Of a stretch of DNA of 7,679 nt, positions 1 to 6,500 are shown in pieces. The DNA is from Verrucomicrobiales bacterium (GTDB taxonomy: Bacteria > Verrucomicrobiota > Verrucomicrobiia > Limisphaerales > Palsa-1400): positions 1-7,679 of the forward strand of contig JAQGOW010000354.1 of the NCBI GenBank assembly GCA_028293405.1. The letters are read 5' to 3'. The translations under genes were made by a program, and so were the position numbers. The stretch's first letter is position 1, and each line of letters opens with the position of its first letter. The notes under the pieces were generated by a model. That model worked only from the letters and a program-made list of their open reading frames with translations, did not search any database and was not told the DNA's origin.

Positions 1-998
1 TCCCGGACATTTATTCGCAGGAAGACGCGAACAAGGCTTATTCCAGCTATACGGTTAAAAAACTGTATGCCTTTCTGTCGGGTTACACTCTCACTCGCGA
101 TCCCGGTGCCAAATGGGAGTATTCCAACGTAGGGATGGCCTTACTGGCGCACGTTATCACGCTGAAAGCGAAGGCCGATTATGAATCGTTAGTGGTCGAA
201 CGGATTTGTCGGCCGCTGAAAATGGACAGCACGCGCATCACACTCACGGATGAACTGAAGTCCCGCGTTGCGAAAGGCCACGATCGCTCCGGCCATCCCC
301 TGGCGAACCAGGATTTTCTCGCGATGTCCGGTGCAAGCGCTTTGCGTTCGACCGCCAATGATCTGCTGAAATATGTCAGTGCCAACGCTGGTCTGACGCA
401 GTCCAGCCTCACACCGCTAATGGAGAAAACACAGAGGCCTCGTCATAGTGCCCCACCAAAGCACCGCACCACAGCGATGGATTGGTATGATCACGGAATG
501 GACGATGGAACGAAACCGCTGGGACACGGTGGTCAAACGGTCGGCTACAATGCCTTCGTCGGTTTTGACCGGGAGAAACACCGGGGCGTCGTTGTGTTGT
601 TCAATCAACAAACTGCAGGCGGACTGCAAGCTGACTCCGTCGGATGGCTTCTGCTGGAAGGAACGCGATTGACGCCGCAAACCGCCGCGGTTTTGCTGGC
701 GGGCAACCAGGCCGAGATTGTCGGCATCGGAGCAGAACTTAATTTTGATGGGCCAACTCATGCGCTCAAGATCACAAAAGTTTTTCCGAACTCTCCCGCG
801 GCTCAAGCCGGTTTGTCGGTTGGCCTCGTGGTGCAAAAGGTGAATGATGTTCCGACTTCGGGCAAAAGCATGACGGAGTGCCTTGGCCTCATCCGTGGAA
901 AGGCCGGAACGACAGTGCGTCTTGAACTGGTGAGCCTGGAACGAAAGACGACGAACACTGTCGAATTGATACGGCAGAAATATACGACGCTCAAATGA
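1..998 (+). CDS. Serine hydrolase, class C beta-lactamase/DD-peptidase fold, with C-terminal PDZ-like domain (5' end outside window)
   Basis: The reading frame is open from the left edge (first full codon at 3) to TGA at 996-998, giving 331 visible residues. The ATG at 135 lies inside the domain, so the true start is upstream. Seen: YSN at visible residues 40-42 (120-128), followed by a VGMALL helix, matches the Y-x-N catalytic motif. HGG at visible residues 175-177 (525-533), followed by a VGYNAFVGFD strand, matches the H/K-x-G motif on the active-site strand. The S-x-x-K nucleophile motif should lie upstream of the window. From about visible residue 244 to the end is a PDZ-like unit with a VFPNSPAAQAGL core, which usually binds peptide C-termini. 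Known: this family covers serine beta-lactamases, D-amino-acid peptidases and esterases; the substrate cannot be read here. The protein is likely exported, but its signal peptide is not visible. The gene converges on the operon ending at 1300, and I see no strong terminator after it. Confidence 0.9.
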   Translation, partial: PDIYSQEDANKAYSSYTVKKLYAFLSGYTLTRDPGAKWEYSNVGMALLAHVITLKAKADYESLVVERICRPLKMDSTRITLTDELKSRVAKGHDRSGHPLANQDFLAMSGASALRSTANDLLKYVSANAGLTQSSLTPLMEKTQRPRHSAPPKHRTTAMDWYDHGMDDGTKPLGHGGQTVGYNAFVGFDREKHRGVVVLFNQQTAGGLQADSVGWLLLEGTRLTPQTAAVLLAGNQAEIVGIGAELNFDGPTHALKITKVFPNSPAAQAGLSVGLVVQKVNDVPTSGKSMTECLGLIRGKAGTTVRLELVSLERKTTNTVELIRQKYTTLK

Positions 999-1040
999 AT
1001 TTCAAAGTTTTGGAGCGCGGCTGCAAGGACGAAGCGGAAA

Positions 1041-1051
1041 CCACATTTTTG
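1041..1051 (+). repeat. Left copy of an 11-base direct repeat flanking the operon
   Basis: CCACATTTTTG occurs here and again at 6706-6716 in the same orientation, with the whole two-gene operon and its leader between them. It could be a target-site duplication or short attachment core, but an A/T-rich 11-mer shared between two spacers of this size could also arise by chance. Confidence 0.3.
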
Positions 1052-1176
1052 TAACGAGTTGGGCAACGTTCAATTCTCTGCCTGCCATCACCCCCGATCC
1101 TTTTCGCGGATTTCGGATATTTCGCGGTTTGAACTTCCTTAACTGCCGTCTCTTCGATCTTTGATTGTCTCCATCC

Positions 1177-1211
1177 CTCAACAATCAACCCGCACCCCTC
1201 AACTCTCAACC
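1177..1211 (+). repeat. Five-unit heptamer array (CTCAACN type)
   Basis: The units are CTCAACA, ATCAACC, CGCACCC, CTCAACT and CTCAACC at 1177, 1184, 1191, 1198 and 1205. The third is degenerate. This is a simple 7-base tandem repeat, and it explains the VEG-rich spurious peptides read on the opposite strand. No function is visible. Confidence 0.6.
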
Positions 1212-1264
1212 GTCTTCCGCGACAGCGCGACGCAGGAATTAACAATTTTCAATTTTCGATGCTC

Positions 1265-1281
1265 ACCACGTTCCAAGTGGT
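1265..1281 (-). terminator. Weak hairpin just past the end of the STAND gene
   Basis: ACCAC (1265-1269) and GTGGT (1277-1281) form a 5-pair stem with a 7-base loop, 19 bases beyond the TAA of the minus-strand gene. No uridine run follows immediately on either strand, so this is at best a weak or factor-dependent end point. Confidence 0.15.
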
Positions 1282-1299
1282 TCGGTTTGTTGCACTGCT

Positions 1300-4200
1300 T
1301 TACTCTTTGTCCCGCGAACGAAAACTCACGCCGAATGTCTCCGAGATGAGGCGCATTCGTGCCGATTGTTCGGCTTTGTCCGAAAAGCCAAAATGAGTGA
1401 AATGTTCAAGTGCCCGTGCATAAACGACCATCATCATGCCGATGCTCACATTATTTTCTGGATACTGTGTGCGATCGCTAAGCTGAAGGATATCGTCTCG
1501 CATGACAACCATACAGTGCGGTTGGGGCTTGCCCGGAGGAACGTTAGAACTACTCGATGCAACAGGAAAATCAACGGACAACGGTTCCATTGCGGGCATT
1601 CCGTTTTGGTTCCATTCGTTCTCAGAACCGATTAAAATCGAGAACCCGAGTTCACGCCATTTCCGCTTACTTATTGTGTCCGACAATAGCTGCCGTTCAG
1701 ACCAAAGGAGCAACGCGCAAACTGCCGCAAGTGCGCGGATCCCAGCCGAGGCAGATAAAATTTCTATCTCTATCGCTGGAGCCTTTCTCGCAGGAAGGAA
1801 CACAATCCAGCGTTCGGGCAAGTGACTCTTTTGGGAATAATGGAGTGATGGCAAATCTTGAGCCAACAACGTGCAAAAGTTTTCGAACTCCGGCGTGTCA
1901 ATGAAGGTGTTGTCCGACTGTTCCATTAAGGTCGCCATTGCCAACAATAGATTTTGGGAAGCCCTCGCTTTATATGCCGCCAACAGGGATTGCAGATTTT
2001 TACCGTAAGCCTGAGCGGGTAGTGATTTCAGCAGTTTTGCAAACTTCGCCACTGCAATAACGATCCATGTCTTTGGCGTTCCATCCACAATCGCACTATG
2101 GAATTGATCGGTAATCTCTGGAACTGCCAGCAACAGGTCTTCCCCCCCTTTCAACGACGCTATCTTAGCAAAGAATTTAAGGGAAATTTCGGCGGTTTCC
2201 GGCGTTGATAACCGTTTCCATGCCTTACGCCAGGACAACAGTGCTTTTGGTTGGTCAGCCGCCGTCAAAAAGCAGTCGATTGCGCTAATCATTGACCCGC
2301 TGTATTCCAGTACTATTCGGGTCTTCCACCATGCTTCTGCGGCGCGAACGTAGAAATAACCAGCGCTAGTGAAACTTCCGATCTTCTCAAATCGACCAGC
2401 TTGACTGTCAAGCACCGTCGCAATCCGATACGTATCCTTCAGCTCCTTGAAGAGCTTGAGAGCCTCTTTGCCAAGCTTGAAGCCGAGTTTAATATCCCCG
2501 TCTTCCTCGACCAGATCGGCCATCAATTCTTTTCCTGCAGCGAGTGACCGCGTAAATCCTCTGCGTTGGCTTTCGTCGATAACAATTTGGTAACACTGTC
2601 GGGCTTCATCGTGCCTTCCTTGGTCCTTCAGGACGTTACCCAAAGTGCAGGTGTACGTTTGTTCTATACCAGAATAGCCAATAGATTTCGCTATCTTGAT
2701 GGCATCACGACAGGCTTGTTCGGCTTCTTGATATTTTTTTGCATGTCGCTCGACGATAGCTAATCCGTTCAGCGCGGCAGCTTCCATCCGAAGCCAACCC
2801 ATTCTTCGCGCAAGCATACGACTTTCATTGACGACGCGACGAAGGCGCGGCCAATCGCCGTCGGCTCGATACACGTTTTGCAGATTCGTCAGTGTCATAG
2901 CAATGCCATACGAATCTCCAATCTTCCGAAAAGTTTTGAGCGCCGCCAACGATTCGATCTTCGAACGGCTCATGAGACCGGCACGAAGAAGTACAAATCC
3001 TAAATTCGCGCGTGCCATAGCTTCGATTTGCTGTAGCCCAACTTTGTGGAAGTAGCGTGCACCATCTTCCAGCAACGATATCGCAGTTTTTCCGGCGCTT
3101 AATTCGGCCAAGAATGTCCCTCTTGTGATTTTTGCGATCTGTACGAGGTGCTTGTTGTTGGTACGTTTGAACATTGCTTCCGACAACATGGCTGTTCTTA
3201 GGGCGGCCGCGGGATGACTGCTATGTTGCTTAATCTCCGCGAGAAAATGTAAAGCGGACCCAATTGTGCGATAGTCTCGTTTTTGTCGACCAATCCAGAC
3301 AGCGGTGGCAAGAGCTTTGCGGGCAACAGAAAGGCGACCCGTGATTTGTGCCCAGGTCGCGCATGAGAGCAGCTGATCATATACAGTGTCGCCAATTCCC
3401 GCGCAGATGAAGTGATACACCCGCAAATCATTTTGACCTTCACGACCCATAGCATTCCCGACACTCTTGTGTAGCGCTTTGCCGGTGCCCTGCGTCGCTA
3501 GTTGGTTGATGACAAAATCACGAAATGCAGTGTGAAACAGTCGGATCCTGTGTTCGTGAATCGAGAGAAGGTCAATAATTTTATCGCACTCGCCGCGCGC
3601 ACCGACACCTGTTAGGCGTGCGACCCTATAATCACTGAGCGCGTTAGCTATAGTTTCGACGGTCGGAGCGATCTCGCACACAGCTATTACGCCAAGGAGT
3701 TCCTTCTGATCACTCGACAGTTTTGCCCACATTACCTCGTGATAACCGTCAATCGATGACTCCACGTGTGCTGAATTTGATTGCGCAAAATATGACAGGT
3801 AGAGCGGGTTGCCTTTCGATTTCTCAATCGCGTCCGGAGCCGAGGGGGATAACGATGGATTCGATCGTTCGATAAACCGAACAGCTTCGGTTGCAGTAAA
3901 TCCGTCACACGTTAGCACGGTAAAATTGTTGGGCAGCGGAAGGCGTGAGCGACTCGCAAAAATCAGTCGGCCCTGACCAGTTGGCATTTTTGCCAATTCC
4001 ATGGCTACACCGGGCGCTTGTTCTGAGTCATCAATCAAAATCGATATGTCATTCCGATCCCTGAGTGACTCGAACGTGAATAGAGCGTCATCGGCGGATG
4101 CAAACGAGCGGGGTTTTCGCCCCACAAGTTGAGACAGTTTGTTACTAAGGTAGGTCGCAGCGGAAAGCAGTGAGCGGTTCCGCAATGACAAATATATTGT

Positions 4201-4875
4201 GCCTCCCGTCTTTGCAATTTTGAATAAAATGACTGTTTTTCCCGTACCAGGTGCACCCGTGATCAAGATTCGGGGGGCGCTACGTAGGACTGGCTCCACC
4301 CGAGTGTTGAAAAACTCCGTGTCGATAATTATTCGGCGGTCGTATTCTTTGATTAGTTGAGTTGCATAATCCGGTATATAGTTGGTCGTAGGCGTTTCGG
4401 GGTCTAAAAAGCGTTCCGATACTGTTGCCGCAATCGCACTTCGAACCTTTTCAACCAATTCTTTGTCAGTGCGAAACTTTACCACGCTAACGTCCGATTT
4501 CTGAATTTCGCCTAAAAGGTCATCGAGTTTTTTGTCTCTATTTTTGACTGTCCTTTTCACGAATGCTAAACGGGGGAGTTTGCTTGCGAGACGCCATTCG
4601 TCGTGGAGTCCGGAGACCGTCATTCCATGCTCCTTATCTATCCAGCCGTAGCCACTGCCGTAAATTCCCACGAAAATTTCGCTATCGGCAATGTATGCAG
4701 AGTACAAATCGCGCGGCGCGTAGGGCCGTGCTTCAGCTTCAAAATATACCGGTGTTAGCCCCATTTCAGACCGAATCGTCCACACAAGCTTTCGCCGCGC
4801 CGAGGCGAACTCCTCGATTCGGCTGCTTAGAAAAATTCTGATCCGTCGATCTGACGTTAAAATGGGAACGCTCAT
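1300..4875 (-). CDS. DUF4062 - STAND P-loop NTPase - TPR protein, candidate defence/signalling NTPase
   Basis: 1191 residues. DUF4062 covers about residues 10-150: FLSSR (16-20), YFEAEARP (44-51), an IFVGIYGSGYGW core (67-78), and an S-x4-E-W-x2-A element with E93. The NTPase covers about 195-460: Walker A GAPGTGKT (207-214), Walker B ISILIDDSE (277-285), a sensor-like RLIFASRSR (303-311), GNPLYL (355-360, the GLPL position of NB-ARC/STAND proteins), and a winged-helix-like LFHTAFRDFV (446-455). About nine helical TPR pairs with a regular period near 40 run from 497 to 855. Residues 860-1191 are unassigned; 1045-1065 is hydrophobic but not a clear membrane span. Known: STAND proteins couple ligand sensing by C-terminal repeats to ATP-driven oligomerisation and activation of an N-terminal domain. 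Inferred: cytoplasmic, possibly antiphage. The start ATG overlaps the upstream stop (ATGA) and has no good Shine-Dalgarno at normal spacing, which suggests translational coupling. It could instead be a MalT-like regulator, but no DNA-binding domain is seen. Confidence 0.9.
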   Translation of the reverse strand: MSVPILTSDRRIRIFLSSRIEEFASARRKLVWTIRSEMGLTPVYFEAEARPYAPRDLYSAYIADSEIFVGIYGSGYGWIDKEHGMTVSGLHDEWRLASKLPRLAFVKRTVKNRDKKLDDLLGEIQKSDVSVVKFRTDKELVEKVRSAIAATVSERFLDPETPTTNYIPDYATQLIKEYDRRIIIDTEFFNTRVEPVLRSAPRILITGAPGTGKTVILFKIAKTGGTIYLSLRNRSLLSAATYLSNKLSQLVGRKPRSFASADDALFTFESLRDRNDISILIDDSEQAPGVAMELAKMPTGQGRLIFASRSRLPLPNNFTVLTCDGFTATEAVRFIERSNPSLSPSAPDAIEKSKGNPLYLSYFAQSNSAHVESSIDGYHEVMWAKLSSDQKELLGVIAVCEIAPTVETIANALSDYRVARLTGVGARGECDKIIDLLSIHEHRIRLFHTAFRDFVINQLATQGTGKALHKSVGNAMGREGQNDLRVYHFICAGIGDTVYDQLLSCATWAQITGRLSVARKALATAVWIGRQKRDYRTIGSALHFLAEIKQHSSHPAAALRTAMLSEAMFKRTNNKHLVQIAKITRGTFLAELSAGKTAISLLEDGARYFHKVGLQQIEAMARANLGFVLLRAGLMSRSKIESLAALKTFRKIGDSYGIAMTLTNLQNVYRADGDWPRLRRVVNESRMLARRMGWLRMEAAALNGLAIVERHAKKYQEAEQACRDAIKIAKSIGYSGIEQTYTCTLGNVLKDQGRHDEARQCYQIVIDESQRRGFTRSLAAGKELMADLVEEDGDIKLGFKLGKEALKLFKELKDTYRIATVLDSQAGRFEKIGSFTSAGYFYVRAAEAWWKTRIVLEYSGSMISAIDCFLTAADQPKALLSWRKAWKRLSTPETAEISLKFFAKIASLKGGEDLLLAVPEITDQFHSAIVDGTPKTWIVIAVAKFAKLLKSLPAQAYGKNLQSLLAAYKARASQNLLLAMATLMEQSDNTFIDTPEFENFCTLLAQDLPSLHYSQKSHLPERWIVFLPARKAPAIEIEILSASAGIRALAAVCALLLWSERQLLSDTISKRKWRELGFSILIGSENEWNQNGMPAMEPLSVDFPVASSSSNVPPGKPQPHCMVVMRDDILQLSDRTQYPENNVSIGMMMVVYARALEHFTHFGFSDKAEQSARMRLISETFGVSFRSRDKE

Positions 4876-5978
4876 GGAAGTAACCCAACTTTCCGCAACG
4901 ACGCTCGTACATTCTCCAGCGGAAACTGGTTGTGAGTAGCGCTCGAGAGGTATTCCATATCGCGCGTAACTTGATCAGCTAATCGTGATTCACTAAAATG
5001 AAGTTTCAATGCCCAGGTGTCGGAGGCACCTTCAGGCTTTTGACGCATTTTCTCATAGAGCGTCTCAAAATCCGGTTTTGGTTGGTCACTCGGAGAGAAT
5101 CTTTCAACCAACACGATATTACATGCTGCCTGCGTCAGCTGCCAATCGCTGTAGCTGGGCTTCATGCGGTTTACGGCTTTTATGAATGATCGATTATATG
5201 GGAGGCGTGCGAGCGTAATGGGAAAAAATCTTCGGAGCTGTCGGTTTCTTTTGCTGACGATCACATCGGGGGCGACTGAGGGAAGTTGCAGCGCGTTTGA
5301 ATCAGGTGGCTGTGGTTGATCAGAAGGCCAAGCACGTTCAACCGAATCTTTATGTGCGGTTTCCTGTTCAAGAAAACGGACATCTCGTTTCCCAATCGCA
5401 TATTGGAATGCTAGTCCGCCATCCTTTGTCGCAGGAACGAACACAATCGGCTTCTCTTTCGATTGTTCTCGAATCCAATTGAACCCATCGGAGAGGTTAA
5501 AGTCTTTTCCTACCGACAAACCTACGATAGTCGTGGCGTAATCCTCTCGTGCGACTGGATCTGATATTCTTTTCTCGAGTTCAGAGTCTTTAGTAGACCA
5601 GCTAAGCAAGTATTTGCCCGTCGTCTGGTTCTTAGTAAAAGATATGTCAATTCCCTGCCCCGTTCGAGGTGTACGGTCCCAACTCCTGATCAGTCGAAAG
5701 AATCTGAGTCCAGCTTCAATATTCTCGAACGAAACCATAACCATTGGAACTGCAGGCACAGATTCATATCTCGGTATTGTTGCATAACCCAAAGCATAGC
5801 AGTCCGCATTATTCCACAGCTCCATCAGGGCAGGATTCGCGATCAGCACCCGACGCGGTGGTATTCCATAGTCGATGCCCTCGAATTTAGTCTCTGCGAC
5901 TGGATTGTTGTCTGGAACCGGAGCCATACCGAAGTGTGGCAAATCACAAAATAGCTGACAAGATGCACCGCAAAACAT
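4872..5978 (-). CDS. Hypothetical protein, coupled partner of the DUF4062-STAND protein
   Basis: I do not recognise this protein. The frame ends at TGA 4872-4874 and overlaps the next start by four bases. I chose ATG 5978 (368 residues) because AGGTG lies five bases upstream. TTG at 6017 (381 residues) has no ribosome site, and the frame stays open to the TAA at 6066-6068. From ATG 5978, a C-x3-C-x3-C cluster sits at residues 3, 7 and 11 with a histidine at 15, which might bind metal. An alpha/beta region follows, with a hydrophobic strand (PMVMVSF, 78-84) and an FFRLIRSWDR helix (94-103), then a second alpha/beta segment with KPIVFVPA (176-183), a proline-rich linker (about 216-238) and a basic RNRQLRR patch (244-250). 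The C-terminal third is mostly helical. No signal peptide, membrane span or known catalytic motif is visible. The coupled, upstream position suggests it works with the STAND protein, perhaps as regulator, adaptor or co-effector; this is inference. Confidence 0.8.
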   Translation of the reverse strand: MFCGASCQLFCDLPHFGMAPVPDNNPVAETKFEGIDYGIPPRRVLIANPALMELWNNADCYALGYATIPRYESVPAVPMVMVSFENIEAGLRFFRLIRSWDRTPRTGQGIDISFTKNQTTGKYLLSWSTKDSELEKRISDPVAREDYATTIVGLSVGKDFNLSDGFNWIREQSKEKPIVFVPATKDGGLAFQYAIGKRDVRFLEQETAHKDSVERAWPSDQPQPPDSNALQLPSVAPDVIVSKRNRQLRRFFPITLARLPYNRSFIKAVNRMKPSYSDWQLTQAACNIVLVERFSPSDQPKPDFETLYEKMRQKPEGASDTWALKLHFSESRLADQVTRDMEYLSSATHNQFPLENVRASLRKVGLLP

Positions 5979-5983
5979 TTGTG

Positions 5984-5988
5984 CACCT
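5984..5988 (-). promoter_or_regulatory. Ribosome binding site supporting the ATG at 5978
   Basis: On the minus strand AGGTG is followed by CACAA and then ATG, a five-base match to the Shine-Dalgarno consensus at five-base spacing. It favours ATG 5978 over TTG 6017, which is preceded only by an A-rich run. Confidence 0.45.
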
Positions 5989-6045
5989 GCGACTTCGGTT
6001 GCCAAGGGGTCAATCAACGTTTTTTGGCGACTATCTTGACAGGTA

Positions 6046-6093
6046 GCTACTTCCTTTGGTAAGTTTTAGTAGCCAGCCCGAGTCGGCCGGCTA
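6046..6093 (-). promoter_or_regulatory. Two mutually exclusive hairpins in the operon leader
   Basis: Stem A pairs 6070-6078 with 6085-6093 (AGCC/GGCT outer part, GCC/GGC inner part, one A-C mismatch, six-base loop). Stem B pairs GCTACT at 6046-6051 with AGTAGC at 6068-6073. The two stems share 6070-6073 and cannot form together. An AAGGAAG sequence lies in the loop of stem B. Such a layout can act as an attenuator or protein-binding site, but neither stem is followed by a uridine run, and the position of the transcript start is unknown. Confidence 0.3.
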
Positions 6094-6121
6094 AAAACCC
6101 CTTAATTGCGGGTTGTTCTTT

Positions 6122-6127
6122 GATATA
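6122..6127 (-). promoter_or_regulatory. Possible -10 element for the two-gene operon
   Basis: The minus strand reads TTG then TATATC here, four or five matches to TATAAT depending on alignment, about 145 bases before ATG 5978. The best -35-like sequence upstream is only a poor match to TTGACA. A TACA-A-TGTA palindrome overlaps at 6126-6134 and could be an operator. Confidence 0.15.
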
Positions 6128-6170
6128 CAATGTACGATGCGCCGCCGTTGAAGCTGCCAGAGTGGCACAT

Positions 6171-6210
6171 GACAGCTCCGGACACTTCCGGACACCTGCA
6201 GACACTTTTA
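6171..6210 (+). repeat. Decamer array 1, GACACYTNNN units (4 copies)
   Basis: GACA begins each block at 6171, 6181, 6191 and 6201: GACAGCTCCG, GACACTTCCG, GACACCTGCA, GACACTTTTA. The period is exactly 10 bases. No coding role is possible with a 10-base period. Confidence 0.65.
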
Positions 6211-6280
6211 AAAAAGATTGTTTAGAGTGGCACCCCGGTTTTGACCAAAGCGCGCTCTTTGAGAACTTGCGACGAAAGTC

Positions 6281-6350
6281 GTGACCGTTTGCGACCATTA
6301 GCGACGACTTACGACGAGATACGACCATTAGTGACGACTTACGACCACTA
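6281..6350 (+). repeat. Decamer array 2, RYGAC units (7 copies) with a 30-base higher-order repeat
   Basis: GTGAC, GCGAC or ACGAC begins every 10 bases at 6281, 6291, 6301, 6311, 6321, 6331 and 6341. Within it, 6292-6315 and 6322-6345 match over 24 bases with one difference (6302 C against 6332 T), a 30-base super-repeat. A CGAC-GAAA-GTCG hairpin (6270-6281) lies at its left edge. Confidence 0.75.
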
Positions 6351-6353
6351 AGA

Positions 6354-6377
6354 GGGGGGGCAACCCCCGTGGGGGCC
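6354..6377. repeat. G/C-only hairpin between decamer arrays
   Basis: Five Gs (6356-6360), CAA, five Cs (6364-6368), GT and five Gs (6371-6375) allow two alternative strong hairpins. No U-tract follows on the plus strand. On the minus strand the stem is followed by CTCTTAGTGG, again no U-tract. Confidence 0.4.
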
Positions 6378-6390
6378 TGACGATTCTGCA

Positions 6391-6420
6391 TTCTGGTAAC
6401 CAACGGTAACCAAAGGTAAA
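6391..6420 (+). repeat. Decamer array 3, GGTAAC-type units (3 copies)
   Basis: TTCTGGTAAC, CAACGGTAAC and CAAAGGTAAA follow one another at an exact 10-base spacing, and a degenerate fourth unit (CCGGGGCAAG) leads into the next array. Confidence 0.6.
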
Positions 6421-6430
6421 CCGGGGCAAG

Positions 6431-6474
6431 CGACCGGCACCAAACGGCAGTCAACGGCAGCAAACGGCACCAAG
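6431..6474 (+). repeat. Decamer array 4, CAAACGGCAS units (4 copies plus a partial)
   Basis: Units CGACCGGCAC, CAAACGGCAG, TCAACGGCAG and CAAACGGCAC start at 6431, 6441, 6451 and 6461, then CAAG begins a fifth. The array keeps the 10-base register of array 3, which it follows directly. Confidence 0.65.
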
Positions 6475-6500
6475 TTAAAAACTCAGACTCGAAAAAGATC

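Larger units (their letters stand above)
999..1299. other. Convergent intergenic spacer, no gene
   Basis: This 301-base stretch separates the serine hydrolase stop from the TAA of the 1191-residue gene on the other strand. Short open frames cross it, but they are low-complexity (for example repeated VEG-type peptides from CTCAAC repeats) and show no domain or credible start. It begins with a TTTTGGAGCGCGGCTG-type sequence that resembles dispersed intergenic sequence of Verrucomicrobiota (from memory). It also holds the 11-base repeat at 1041-1051, a heptamer array at 1177-1211, and an A/T-rich stretch with AATTTTC twice around 1240-1260. It probably contains the left boundary of the inserted operon. 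Confidence 0.6.

Noticed and set aside
991..1245. Open frames of 60-84 residues on the minus strand in the convergent spacer
   Set aside because: They read simple CTCAAC-type repeats and dispersed intergenic sequence; the VEG-rich peptide is a common artefact.
1300..4875. Reading the large protein as a MalT/LuxR-type transcription activator
   Set aside because: MalT-like STAND proteins end in a helix-turn-helix; I see none, and the DUF4062 N-terminus points elsewhere.
6018..6068. N-terminal extension of the partner protein upstream of TTG 6017
   Set aside because: The frame is open to the TAA at 6066-6068 but has no ATG or GTG start, and the better ribosome site is at 5984-5988.
6070..6093. 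Intrinsic terminator
   Set aside because: The stem is good, but the T-run lies before it on the minus strand and the plus strand has an A-run after it, so no strand gives a stem followed by Us.
6047..6463. A 138-residue open frame on the minus strand upstream of the operon
   Set aside because: Its peptide is basic and repetitive only because it crosses the decamer arrays and the 30-base repeat, and it has no domain or ribosome site.
6269..6474. A CRISPR-like array
   Set aside because: Units are only 10 bases (30 at the higher level) with no unique spacers of constant size between conserved repeats, and no cas gene is present.
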